NCBI GenBank assembly: GCA_027365315.1
Contig: DAHXNQ010000092.1
Span: forward strand, 1-55,956
Origin: Rhabdochlamydiaceae bacterium
GTDB lineage: Bacteria; Chlamydiota; Chlamydiia; Chlamydiales; Rhabdochlamydiaceae
Direction of reading: 5' to 3'
DNA length: 55,956 nt
In this document: positions 27,734 through 37,210 of the stretch, piece by piece
Numbering within the stretch: position 1 is the stretch's first letter
How the letters are laid out: the number at the start of each line of letters is the position of its first letter
Notes under the pieces: generated by a model
Databases searched by the model: none
Seen by the model: the letters and a program-made list of their open reading frames with translations, nothing else
What the model was told of the DNA's origin: nothing
Translations under genes and position numbers: made by a program

Positions 27734-29728
27734 ATGTTCCATCTTCATGCCCCCTTCGCTCCTTCGGGCGATCAGCCGCAGGCGATCGAGCAGCTGGTGC
27801 AGGGCGTTCGCGAAGGGCGCAAGGCGCAGGTGCTTTTAGGCATCACCGGATCGGGCAAGACCTTCACTATGGCCAATGTGATCGCAGCAGTGAATCGCCC
27901 CGCCCTAATCCTGGCGCACAATAAGACGCTGGCAGCGCAGCTCTACCAGGAGTTTAAGTTTTTCTTTCCGAAGAATGCTGTCGAATATTTTGTCTCCTAC
28001 TACGACTACTACCAGCCAGAGGCCTATATCCCCAGAACCGATACCTACATCGAGAAGGATCTGGCGATCAACGACGCCATCGACCGGATGCGCCACAGCG
28101 CCACAAGGTCCCTGATCGAACGTAGGGATGTGATCATCGTCTCCTCGGTCTCCTGCATCTACGGTCTCGGTATGCCCGAGTTCTACTGCAAGATGGTGAT
28201 GAAGCTGAAGGTGGGCGACTCTGTGCGCCGCGATGAGCTGCTGATGCGTCTGGTGCAGATGCACTACAAGCGCAGCGACATGGAGCTCTCGCGCGCCACC
28301 TTCCGGGCGCGCGGCGATGTGCTAGAGATCATGCCGGCCTACGAGGAGAACCTAGCTCTTAGGATCGAGCTGTTTGGCGACGAGCTAGAGAGAATCAGCG
28401 AGATCGACCCATTGACCGGCAGAGTGCTGCGCAGAAAAGAGGAGTGCGCCATCTTCCCAGGATCGCACCATGTGACCCCCGCCTCGGTGCGTGAAAATGC
28501 TATCATGACCATTAAATCTGAGTTAGCAGAGAGGATGGAGCAGCTCGAACGAGAGAAAAATCATCTCGCTCTCGAACGCATCCGCCAACGCACCCGCTAT
28601 GACCTCGAGATGATCCAGCAGGTAGGCTTTTGCAAAGGGATCGAGAACTACTCGCGTCACTTCTCGCAGCGCTCTGCTGGTGATCCACCCCCCTGCCTGC
28701 TAGACTATTTTCCTCCCGACTTTCTCTTCTTTGTAGATGAGTCGCACCAGACGATGCCGCAGCTGCATGCGATGTACAACGGAGACCAGGCGCGTAAGAA
28801 GGTGCTGGTAGAGTTTGGTTTTCGCCTTCCCTCGGCACTGGATAACCGCCCCCTCAAATTTGATGAGGTGATGACCCGCGTCGATCAGGTGCTCTATATT
28901 TCGGCCACCCCGGGTCAGTGGGAGATCAGAGAGGCGGGAGGCAAGGCGGTGGAGCAGCTGCTTCGCCCCACCGGGCTTCTCGATCCGATCATCGAGGTGC
29001 GACCTGCCGCAGGGCAGGTAGATGACTGCCTCGACGAGCTGCGGCGCGAGGCAGAGAAAGGCAACCGCATTCTGGTGACCACTCTAACCAAGAAGCTGTC
29101 GGAAGATCTCACTAAATATCTCTGCGAGATTGGGGTGCGGGCCAAGTACATGCACTCCGATATCGATACTCTCGAGCGCATGGAGATCATCAAGCAGCTG
29201 CGCCAAGGAAGCTTTGATGTGCTGGTGGGGATCAACCTGTTGCGAGAGGGGCTCGATATTCCAGAAGTCTCTCTTGTGGCCATTCTCGATGCCGATAAGG
29301 AGGGCTTCTTGCGCTCAGAGACGGCATTAATTCAGACCTGTGGCCGCGCTGCGCGCAATGTCGAAGGGAGGGTGATTCTCTATGCCGACAGCGAGACTGA
29401 GGCAATCCGCGCTACGCTTGCCATCACCGCTAGCCGCCGTGCTAAGCAGCAGGCCTACAACAAAGAGCATGGCATCATCCCCAAAACGGTGCGGGGCCGC
29501 GAAATCGAAACCATACAAGAAACTTTTGGAGAGGCTCCAGAGAAGCCCATAGTGGCTTGCGAAGAACCACTCACCACCCATCTCACCCGCGAGGAGCTGG
29601 AGCAGCGTATCCGTCGTTGTGAGGCGGAGATGAAGCGTGCCGCCAAAGAGCTGCGCTTTGAGGAGGCGGCCCTCCTGCGCGATCAGCTGCGCCATCTCGA
29701 GCAGATCGAGCTTTTCGACGCTCAATAA
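27734..29728 (+). CDS. uvrB: Excinuclease ABC subunit B
   Basis: '[41 protein letters not shown]', '[47 protein letters not shown]', C-terminal UVR motif. Confidence 0.97.
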   Translation: MFHLHAPFAPSGDQPQAIEQLVQGVREGRKAQVLLGITGSGKTFTMANVIAAVNRPALILAHNKTLAAQLYQEFKFFFPKNAVEYFVSYYDYYQPEAYIPRTDTYIEKDLAINDAIDRMRHSATRSLIERRDVIIVSSVSCIYGLGMPEFYCKMVMKLKVGDSVRRDELLMRLVQMHYKRSDMELSRATFRARGDVLEIMPAYEENLALRIELFGDELERISEIDPLTGRVLRRKEECAIFPGSHHVTPASVRENAIMTIKSELAERMEQLEREKNHLALERIRQRTRYDLEMIQQVGFCKGIENYSRHFSQRSAGDPPPCLLDYFPPDFLFFVDESHQTMPQLHAMYNGDQARKKVLVEFGFRLPSALDNRPLKFDEVMTRVDQVLYISATPGQWEIREAGGKAVEQLLRPTGLLDPIIEVRPAAGQVDDCLDELRREAEKGNRILVTTLTKKLSEDLTKYLCEIGVRAKYMHSDIDTLERMEIIKQLRQGSFDVLVGINLLREGLDIPEVSLVAILDADKEGFLRSETALIQTCGRAARNVEGRVILYADSETEAIRATLAITASRRAKQQAYNKEHGIIPKTVRGREIETIQETFGEAPEKPIVACEEPLTTHLTREELEQRIRRCEAEMKRAAKELRFEEAALLRDQLRHLEQIELFDAQ

Positions 29729-29741
29729 AAATTCTAACTCT

Positions 29742-31118
29742 CTAGACCCTTTTGAGATGAATCAAAGCGCCGTTGGTCTCGATTTGTTTATCAAACTCTT
29801 TGCGTGTGATCTCGTTGGGCAGATGACCCTGTAGGTCGTCGCAGTAGTAGTAGTGTCTGATGGTGGGATCGCTTGGATCGGGGTAGGAGGTGACGGTTGT
29901 GTAGTGCACCACTGGCGAAAAGTGGGGAAGATAGAGGATGGCGGAGACAATCTGGTAGCTGGCTCCAGCGATCTGGTAGAGTCCATCTTGGGGAATGGGT
30001 AGAGTCAGGTTTACATCCCAGAGGCGTGATTCGGACTTGAAGAGATCATCGCCTGAAGAGCTTGTCTCCATCGGCTTGAGATCGCGTCCTAAAATGTTGG
30101 CGAGGCACCAGCCCGCTCGTTTTAGGTGTGCCTCTTCGACACTTCCCTTTGGCCACAGACCTGCTCTGTTCCAGAGAAATCTACCCGCTTTGGCACACTC
30201 CTCTTTTCTTGGCTCCATCTGTTCGCGGGAGGGGTTAGAGAGAGCAAAAGCGAGAGCGGCAAGAGCTCCACTCCATTGCATCTGTTCCTGTTCGGGAATA
30301 TTGAGGGAGCCCGATTTTCCACGCGCCAGTTTTTGCGCTTCGGTGATGGAAGAGATAGTGTCTGTAACTCCCTCGCCTTTCCTCAGCGCAGGTAGCTGAA
30401 AGAGCAGCTGATGGCTTGCCTTGTTGAGATTGAGCAGCAGATGCTCTGGTGCTGACTGATGGGGGAAATCGGATTGATAGGTATGGCTTGCTTCAGTCTC
30501 CAGCTGCTCTTTGGAGGAAAAGTTATAGAGGGGTAGTAGGGGGATCTCATCTGCAAGCAGAGTCTGCGCAAGACTCATGGCGTCGTCTGTATGGTTCTCA
30601 ACAGCGGTAGCCGACAAGGCGTTAAAGAAAATAGGTGCGTTGATTCCCTCCACCTCTTGATCGCTTGTGGCGAGGCGCAGCAGCTCTTTTGCTAATTCGG
30701 GATGTTTTTCTTTTGTAGCGCCGCGTATCGCCGCTTTCAAAAGGTCGGGTGAGGCGAAGAGCATCTGCAATGTGGAGTCAATCCAGCAGACATTGGGCCC
30801 GGTTCTCTGCAGTTGAGGAGGATGTATGCGAGTGGACAATTTAGGATTCTTTAGATCGATGACCTTGGCCGAAGAGAGGCCCTCCCCCGCCTTGAGGATG
30901 CGGCGCAGCAGCCTACGCAAACTCAAGAGGAGAGATCGGACCTTCTCTTTCACAGAAGAGAATAGATGCAGTAGGCAGTGCGTCGAGCCCCTCTCCGAAG
31001 AGAGACTATCGCCGAGAGGAAGCGCAGCCGTAGCAGAGAAAAGCGGCACGCTTTCTTTGAGTGCTAGGAGGGGCTGAGAGGTGCCGATAGTAGTGATGGT
31101 ATCTGCCTTCGCCACCAT
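29742..31118 (-). CDS. USP/C19-like putative deubiquitinase, paralog 3
   Basis: Cys box 'TGPNVCWIDSTLQMLFASPDLL' and His box 'FSPVVHYTTVTSY...YYYCDDLQGH'; C-terminal 'GALIHLKRV' resembles the neighbours. Confidence 0.65.
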   Translation of the reverse strand: MVAKADTITTIGTSQPLLALKESVPLFSATAALPLGDSLSSERGSTHCLLHLFSSVKEKVRSLLLSLRRLLRRILKAGEGLSSAKVIDLKNPKLSTRIHPPQLQRTGPNVCWIDSTLQMLFASPDLLKAAIRGATKEKHPELAKELLRLATSDQEVEGINAPIFFNALSATAVENHTDDAMSLAQTLLADEIPLLPLYNFSSKEQLETEASHTYQSDFPHQSAPEHLLLNLNKASHQLLFQLPALRKGEGVTDTISSITEAQKLARGKSGSLNIPEQEQMQWSGALAALAFALSNPSREQMEPRKEECAKAGRFLWNRAGLWPKGSVEEAHLKRAGWCLANILGRDLKPMETSSSGDDLFKSESRLWDVNLTLPIPQDGLYQIAGASYQIVSAILYLPHFSPVVHYTTVTSYPDPSDPTIRHYYYCDDLQGHLPNEITRKEFDKQIETNGALIHLKRV

Positions 31119-31124
31119 TTTCTC

Positions 31125-33173
31125 TTATCCACTCTTTTTCTTTTTAAGATGGAGAATCACATCGCCACCCGAGGTTGCTAGCTGCTGAAACCTACTTTCG
31201 TTAATAGATTCGATCTTGTCGTCGTCGCAGTAGAAACCGGGGACAAGAGCTGTGTAGTGGCCCATCTCTCCCGAGGGGTTGCTATGTTTGACAACCCCCT
31301 TCAATTCATACTCCACGTTGTCAATGCGGTAGCTGGTCTTGTCGGGCAGATGAAACCGGGGAAGTGGTGGAACTTTCTCCTGCGTATAACTCAACGATCG
31401 GCAGAGGGGGTTGTTTACAAAGTTTGCCACTCCCTCGAGAGCTTTCCTCTGTTTCTCGTTGAGAGCGTGGAGCTCTTTCAGAGCGCTTTCAAGTGACTGC
31501 CGCGTTCTATCCCAAATAGAACTAGGGCCGCTGATGGAGTTGCGAACATTTGGGTTGTCGCTGGACTCACGGTCAGGACGTGTCCGACGATGAAACTGAG
31601 TATATAGAAGACTTAAGAGCGGAATCTCATCCGTGTCATGACGTTCTTCTTCTTCTACTGTTATCGCCTGCAGGAATGATCCATACCCCGGATCTGTGTT
31701 GACAAGTTCGCGAAGATTCGAGCAAAGCTGTTCATAGAAAGTTAGGCCGCAGTCGGGCCGTCCATTGCGTGTTTGAGAGGGTACCTGGAGGGGGTGCTGT
31801 TTAAGTGCATCGCGACGCTGCTGGCAAAGATCGCCCAAGATGGTGATCTGCTGAACGAGCGTATTAAGTTTTTCCTTCGTATAGGTGCATCCCAGCACTC
31901 TACGCAGTAGGAAAGAGGTTCTTATGATATGCGCGTAGGCGGGGCTATCATCTGCGAATCTACGGGCACCAGAAGCGTCGATGCTCATTGCATAATCACG
32001 TAGTGCCGGACCCAGAGCGGAAATCCTCGTCAGTTGAAGGCGAAGAGATGTTAGGGAGTTTTCCTCGTCTAGGAGTGTATTTAGAAGTTGGATGGCATCT
32101 GTTTTGTATTTATTTGAGAAATAAGTACCTGTATCCCCACCCAAGAGTTCAATTGTTTTTTTGATAGAAATGGATGTCTTTTCCGCTGATTCATCCGATC
32201 TGAGAGCAGGGATCTTGAAGGCCATAGCTGGCTCTTTCATTCGAACGGCTCTTGCTAGATGAAGTAGCAGATGGGCAGGAGGCCATTCAGCACCTTTTGG
32301 CCAATTTTCGCGTGCATCTTTATCTTTGAGAACACGCGTGATGATCCCCGTTAACTGAACATCTGTTACGAAGCCGTCTTGTTGAAGGCCTTCATTATTT
32401 ACCACCAGCTCGATGAGATCTCCAATGATGCTTTGCAGAAGAAAGGAGCTAGAACCTTTACGGGTAAGAGCTAGGAATGCTTCACCTGGATCATTTTGTT
32501 TATTCCGTTCGACCGCCCATTCGGCTTGAGTGTCTTTGAGGGCCTCGAACAGGAGATCGCTATTGACGCGTGCGTAGGCATTTTTGCTGCCATAGAGTGT
32601 GGTAAAATGGTCGGCGAGCGCCGTATGACCGTCGGCGCGGAAGGCCTCTACCGCTGCATTACATAAATCTTCATCGGCTAGAAGAAGCTGAGTCAGCGAG
32701 TTCAACCAGCAGACGTTGTCGTCGGCGTAGGGGAGAAAATTGTAGAGTTTAAGAGGTTCACCCGACCTGCGAAACTCCTGTTTAGGAGGCTTGAATTTGG
32801 GGGGTGGTGTATCATTTTTTGTGACGCCATCAGGGGAATTGGTTCCTGGCTTGGTGCGACGGCGTCTTGTTGTCCTTTTTTCGTCGGGCTTCTTGTCATC
32901 TGGTGCGGATGGCGGCACTTCGTCTGCATTGTTGGTGCCACTCTCTCCATCGGTACCGAAGATAAACTCCCATATCCGCTTAAAAAAGGCGGCGATTTTG
33001 CCACAGATGGTTTGACGGGCTGTTTCGCTGCCTGATTGTCCACTAGACTGTTCGGGGGGCTTTTGCGGCTCCATAGACGATCTCATTCCGGCAGGGGTAG
33101 AGACAGGCGGGCCCTGGACGGTGAGAGAGGGTGTTATCTGGGAAGCATTCCCCTGTGTAGCTGATGGAATCAT
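31125..33173 (-). CDS. USP/C19-like putative deubiquitinase, paralog 1
   Basis: Cys box 'DDNVCWLNSLTQLLLADEDLC', His box 'GEMGHYTALVPGFYCDDDKIESI'; low-complexity N-terminus plus amphipathic helix 'CGKIAAFFKRIWEFIFG'. Confidence 0.72.
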   Translation of the reverse strand: MIPSATQGNASQITPSLTVQGPPVSTPAGMRSSMEPQKPPEQSSGQSGSETARQTICGKIAAFFKRIWEFIFGTDGESGTNNADEVPPSAPDDKKPDEKRTTRRRRTKPGTNSPDGVTKNDTPPPKFKPPKQEFRRSGEPLKLYNFLPYADDNVCWLNSLTQLLLADEDLCNAAVEAFRADGHTALADHFTTLYGSKNAYARVNSDLLFEALKDTQAEWAVERNKQNDPGEAFLALTRKGSSSFLLQSIIGDLIELVVNNEGLQQDGFVTDVQLTGIITRVLKDKDARENWPKGAEWPPAHLLLHLARAVRMKEPAMAFKIPALRSDESAEKTSISIKKTIELLGGDTGTYFSNKYKTDAIQLLNTLLDEENSLTSLRLQLTRISALGPALRDYAMSIDASGARRFADDSPAYAHIIRTSFLLRRVLGCTYTKEKLNTLVQQITILGDLCQQRRDALKQHPLQVPSQTRNGRPDCGLTFYEQLCSNLRELVNTDPGYGSFLQAITVEEEERHDTDEIPLLSLLYTQFHRRTRPDRESSDNPNVRNSISGPSSIWDRTRQSLESALKELHALNEKQRKALEGVANFVNNPLCRSLSYTQEKVPPLPRFHLPDKTSYRIDNVEYELKGVVKHSNPSGEMGHYTALVPGFYCDDDKIESINESRFQQLATSGGDVILHLKKKKSG

Positions 33174-33349
33174 GGATTAACCAAGCAAATTAAATGTGCG
33201 TTGATTTTACCAGGATGAGGCTTAGAAATCTAGATGCGATTTGTTAGCATGAACTATGACGCAATCGCTTGAGAATGAGCTGATTAAGAATAGGCCCCGC
33301 CAGGGGTGTCCAGGGCTAGTCTTAAACATTCTCTATATGTGGGGAAGAG

Positions 33350-33451
33350 TTAGGCGGGAAGCTTAGCGAAAAGGCGCCTACAACTAGGGTGGGGCTGAGA
33401 GATGCCGCTAGCGGTGCCGATAGTAGTGATGGTATCTGCCTTCGCCACCAT
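33350..33451 (-). pseudogene. Chimeric 33-codon ORF at the duplication junction (USP paralog 3 N-terminus fused to RpsT C-terminus)
   Basis: Reverse translation MVAKADTITTIGTASGISQPHPSCRRLFAKLPA*. 'MVAKADTITTIGT' equals the start of the 31118 gene; 'RLFAKLPA*' equals the end of S20 (35728-36015). Confidence 0.8.
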
Positions 33452-33457
33452 TTCCTC

Positions 33458-35368
33458 CTATTCACTCTTTTTTTTCTTTTTAAGATGGAGAGTCACATCG
33501 CCACCTGAGGCTGCTAGCTGCTGAAACCTACTTTCGTTAATAGATTCGATCTTGTCGTCGTCGCAGTAGAAACCGGGGACAAGAGCTGTGTAGTGGCCCC
33601 TCTCTCCCGAGCTGTTGCTATGCTTGACAACCCCCTTCAATTCATACTCCACGCCGTTAATGTTGTAGCCGGTCTCGCTGGGCAGATAAAGTGGGGGACG
33701 TCTTGGAACGTTCTGGCGCGTACAACTCAATGATCGGCAGAGGGGGGTGTTCACAAATTTGTTCACCCCATCGAGAGCTTCCTGCTGTTCCTGATTGAGA
33801 GAGGTGAGCTGCTTTGACTTTAGCAACTCCCGCACTCGGTTCCAAACAGGGTTAGGGCCTGCGATGGATTCGCAAACTTCTGGTCTGTCGCTGGTCTTAC
33901 GGTCGGGATGTGTCGGATGATGAAACTGAGTATGTAGAAGACTTAAGAGCAGAACCTTATCTTCTTGGTTCTGGTCATTTTCTTCTTGTTCTACCGTTAT
34001 CGCCTGCCTGAACTCTCCAAACTTTGGTATTGGGTGGACAAGTTGCTCAAGCGCCTCGTAAAGCTGATTGTAAAAAAAATTGTCGCTGTCGGGCTGCTCC
34101 TTACGGTCCTTACCAAGATTGCGCAGGGTGATGATCTGATCGGTGAGTGTCTTAAGCTCTGCTTTCGTATAAGTGCAGCATAGCACCTCCTTCAGTAGAT
34201 TAGAGGTTCTTTTGATATGCTCGTTGGTGTCATAATCAGATAATTTTTTACCTAGAGTGGAAATCTTCTGTAGTTGAGGGTAAAGAGATTCCAAGGAGTT
34301 CCCCTCTTGTAGGAGGCTCTCGAGAAGACCGATATTTTCTTTGAAATCTGGGAAATTGGTATCCGCCTTCAGTAGCTTGATGGTTTCGTTGATGGAAGTA
34401 CGCATATCTTCCGCTGATTCCTCCGAGTTGAGAGCTGGAATTTTGAAAGCCATAACTAGCCGCGTTCGAGGTTGAAACGCTCTTCCTAAATGAAGCAGCA
34501 GATGGGCAGGGGGCCACTCACCATTTTTTATAATATGTTGTATTTGTTCATTATCACTTGATTGACGCTCTTTTGAAAGCGCACGCTTGATAATCTCATT
34601 TAACTGCTCATGCGTTACGTGGCCATTTTGTTGAAGCTTTCCATTACCTGCCAGATCGTTGAGCTGTCCCATGATGCGTAGCACGAGAAAGAAAGAAGAA
34701 CCACGACCGGTGAGCGCTGTGAATGCTTCCTCAGGATCATTCTGTGCACCTGGTTTCACCTTCGCCTCGGCTGAAGTGCCACGGAGGGCGGCAAACAGGA
34801 GATCGCTATCGACGCGTGCAAAGGCATTTTTGCTGTCATAGAGCTCCTGAAAATGGTCAGCGAGTTCCTTATGACCATCGGTGCGGAAGGCCTCTAACGC
34901 CGCATTGAGCAGATCTTTGTCTGCAAAGAGAATTTGAGTGAGCGAGTTCAACCAGCAGACGTTGGCGTCGGCGTAGGGTCTAAAATTGTAGAGTTTAAGA
35001 GGTTCACCCTTCTTGCGATCTACTTTCTCAGGAGGCTCAAGTGTGAGACACCGTCTCATTGGTTTTTTTTCGTCGGAGAGCTTTGTACTATCTGCTGGTG
35101 CGGGTGGCGGCGTTTCGTCTACATTTTTGGTGTCACTTTCTCCATCGGTACCGAAGATAAACTCCCATATCCGCTTAAAAAAAGCGGCGATTTTGCCACA
35201 GAGGGTTTGACGGGCTGTTTCGCTGCCTGATTGTCCACTAGACTGTTCGGGGGGCTTTTGCGGCTCCACAGACGATCCCATTCCGGCAGGGGTAGAGACA
35301 GGCGGGCCCTGGACGGTGAGAGAGGGTGTTATCTGGGAAGCATTCCCCTGTGTAGCTGATGGAATCAT
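33458..35368 (-). CDS. USP/C19-like putative deubiquitinase, paralog 2
   Basis: Cys box 'DANVCWLNSLTQILFADKDLL', His box 'GERGHYTALVPGFYCDDDKIESI'; termini nearly identical to paralog 1. Confidence 0.72.
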   Translation of the reverse strand: MIPSATQGNASQITPSLTVQGPPVSTPAGMGSSVEPQKPPEQSSGQSGSETARQTLCGKIAAFFKRIWEFIFGTDGESDTKNVDETPPPAPADSTKLSDEKKPMRRCLTLEPPEKVDRKKGEPLKLYNFRPYADANVCWLNSLTQILFADKDLLNAALEAFRTDGHKELADHFQELYDSKNAFARVDSDLLFAALRGTSAEAKVKPGAQNDPEEAFTALTGRGSSFFLVLRIMGQLNDLAGNGKLQQNGHVTHEQLNEIIKRALSKERQSSDNEQIQHIIKNGEWPPAHLLLHLGRAFQPRTRLVMAFKIPALNSEESAEDMRTSINETIKLLKADTNFPDFKENIGLLESLLQEGNSLESLYPQLQKISTLGKKLSDYDTNEHIKRTSNLLKEVLCCTYTKAELKTLTDQIITLRNLGKDRKEQPDSDNFFYNQLYEALEQLVHPIPKFGEFRQAITVEQEENDQNQEDKVLLLSLLHTQFHHPTHPDRKTSDRPEVCESIAGPNPVWNRVRELLKSKQLTSLNQEQQEALDGVNKFVNTPLCRSLSCTRQNVPRRPPLYLPSETGYNINGVEYELKGVVKHSNSSGERGHYTALVPGFYCDDDKIESINESRFQQLAASGGDVTLHLKKKKKSE

Positions 35369-35381
35369 GGATCAACCAAGT

Positions 35382-35561
35382 GAGGTAGTTGCAAAACTTT
35401 AGGCCCCTAGCAAAATCGCCCTTTTGCCGCCCCTTGTCACCGTTCTTCCTCACCTACCCTCTCGGGTATGGTCTCGTCAGAACGGCAAGGGGCCAGCAAG
35501 CTGGCTCCGACGACAGCAAAATCATCGATTTTTCTAGGAGCTGGAGTTTTGCAACCACCTC
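35382..35561 (-). mobile_element. MITE-like palindromic element, copy 2 (complete)
   Basis: TIRs GAGGTAGTTGCAAAACT / GAGGTGGTTGCAAAACT (1 mismatch in 17). Flanked by (C)AAGT on both sides. Absent at the corresponding site upstream of paralog 1 (33181-33196). Confidence 0.88.
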
Positions 35562-35727
35562 AAGTAAATTAAATGTGCGTTGATTTTATCAGGATGAGGC
35601 TTAGAAATCTAGATGCAATCTGCCAGTATGAACTACTGTGGCATAATCGTTTGAGAATGAGGTGGTTAAGAATAGACCTGCACGGCCCCCGCACGGGGCC
35701 AGGGGCCGGCCACCTCTAAAGAGGAGA

Positions 35728-36015
35728 TTAGGCGGGAAGCTTAGCGAAAAGGCGCGCCTTGAGGCGGCTAGCAGTGCCTAGCTTGACGATTCCCTTCTTA
35801 ACACCCTTGTCCAGAATACTATAGACCTGAGAGAGCAGTTCCTCCCCCTGCTTGCCACCAGTAGCAGCTAGCTCGCGGTAGGAGCGGAGGACGGTGCGCA
35901 TTTGGGATTTGAAAACGCGGTTGCGCATCTGCCGTTTCCTGCTTTGGATGTCTCGCTTGAGGGCTGTGGGCCTTCTAACCTTTTTGCCTTCTTCTTTCTT
36001 GCTAGGAGCTGCCAT
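35728..36015 (-). CDS. rpsT: 30S ribosomal protein S20
   Basis: 'RPTALKRDIQSRKRQMRNRVFKSQMRTVLRSYRELAATGGKQGEELLSQVYSILDKGVKKGIVKLGTASRLKARLFAKLPA'. Confidence 0.93.
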   Translation of the reverse strand: MAAPSKKEEGKKVRRPTALKRDIQSRKRQMRNRVFKSQMRTVLRSYRELAATGGKQGEELLSQVYSILDKGVKKGIVKLGTASRLKARLFAKLPA

Positions 36016-36150
36016 ATATTACTTTGTTCCAACTGCCCATCCGGGCGTTTATTGTTGCTCAACTGGGGACTTAAGAGCGCTCAGTCTACCCGCATTGCAT
36101 AGAAACAGTCAAACACGTACCTTGCAAAAGGTGGATGTAAAGGGTTTTCC

Positions 36151-36630
36151 ATGCGTAAAGTTGGTTCTTTTTTGATGGTAGTGGCCCTGGGAGTCACCCT
36201 CTGGTTTTCTGGGGTGTTGCTACAAAAGATTGGTCCCTGGATGAATCTGAAAGAGGCGGTGCAAGGTTCGATTCTTTCTTGGGAGCTCATCGAATTGGAA
36301 GAGGGTTGCTATGCCCCTTTAGCCCACTACAGATACGAAGTGGATGGCAAACTCTATACAGCTGTCAGTCGTCTGGAGGGGGTGGTCTACCTCAATCGTG
36401 ATGCAGCTGAAAAGCAGTTACTCTCTCTTTCTCGCAGCAACTCAGCCGATGGTTCATGGCCGATCTGGTATTCCGCTGTCGATCCATCTCAAAGCCAGCT
36501 GCAGAGAGAGTTTCCGCTGAAGGCGTGCGTTCAGATGGCCATCTCTCTTGCCATCTTTCTCTATTTTGTCATGCTGCGAGGCTTTCTCGAGCCTGATGAG
36601 CTACGGGAGGGAGAGGCTCTCCAGAGCTAG
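36151..36630 (+). CDS. DUF3592-like membrane protein
   Basis: Two TM segments flanking an extracytoplasmic region with 'APLAHYRYEVDGKLYTAVSR...IWYSAVDPSQSQLQREFP'. Confidence 0.7.
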   Translation: MRKVGSFLMVVALGVTLWFSGVLLQKIGPWMNLKEAVQGSILSWELIELEEGCYAPLAHYRYEVDGKLYTAVSRLEGVVYLNRDAAEKQLLSLSRSNSADGSWPIWYSAVDPSQSQLQREFPLKACVQMAISLAIFLYFVMLRGFLEPDELREGEALQS

Positions 36631-37134
36631 GTAAAAGAGCGAGGCGACCATCTCCTCTATCTGCTTCCAGGGCCGAATCGGGATAGTGGGCGTCTCAAAT
36701 GCCGCTCTCTGTTTGATGAGTAGCCCAGGCGACAGAGGGTCGATCCTAAGAGGTCGCGATAGAATGAGTCGCCTTCTTCTTGTCATCTGGCAGAGCTGGT
36801 CATAAATAAAAATTTCTCCTTTAGTGATAGTGAAGAAATAGCGCAGTTGCTGCTCCATCCATCGCTCGGTGGGAGAAGGAGTGCGGGTGAAAAAGAGGCC
36901 GGGCGCCAGGATCCAGACCAGATGGCAACCACAGCGGGCGTAGTCCTCTTGGCGCCTTTTTGCCTCCTGAAGAGCGATCGGAGAGCACTGCACCTCGAAG
37001 ACAATACGGCGCGGTCTCCAGAAAAGATCGGCAATTCTTTGCACCTCGGGAAAGATCTGTTCGAGGCTCGCCTCTCCCGGAGGAAGCCTCTGAAGAAGCA
37101 GTCTCTGAGCCTCTCGGTGCAGAAAAGTTTTCAT
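36601..37134 (-). CDS. CoiA-like competence/nuclease-domain protein
   Basis: 'HREAQRLLLQRL...EVQRIADLFWRPRRIVFEVQCSPIALQEAKRRQEDYARCGCHLVWILAP' matches the CoiA nuclease core (RiaDv...iaiEiQcS.is..e...R...Y...g..viWIL). Confidence 0.75.
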   Translation of the reverse strand: MKTFLHREAQRLLLQRLPPGEASLEQIFPEVQRIADLFWRPRRIVFEVQCSPIALQEAKRRQEDYARCGCHLVWILAPGLFFTRTPSPTERWMEQQLRYFFTITKGEIFIYDQLCQMTRRRRLILSRPLRIDPLSPGLLIKQRAAFETPTIPIRPWKQIEEMVASLFYLALESLSLP

Positions 37135-37210
37135 GACAAGAACTGACTGATCTTGACATGAACCGCTTTTCTTTGGAAGATTAGCGGATTGAGATCTCTT
37201 TAAGCAGCGC

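Noticed and set aside
7900-29300. E. coli-type Chi (GCTGGTGG) occurrences near recBCD and elsewhere
   Set aside because: A few hits are expected in GC-rich coding DNA; no evidence this species uses the E. coli Chi.
35389-35583. 64-aa ORF 'MQNFRPLAKSPFCRPLSPF...'
   Set aside because: It is the opposite strand of element copy 2; no coding signature.
35670-35700. GGCCCC-CGCAC-GGGGCC hairpin downstream of rpsT
   Set aside because: Could be an rpsT terminator, but lacks a U-tract and is not conserved in the duplicated flank.
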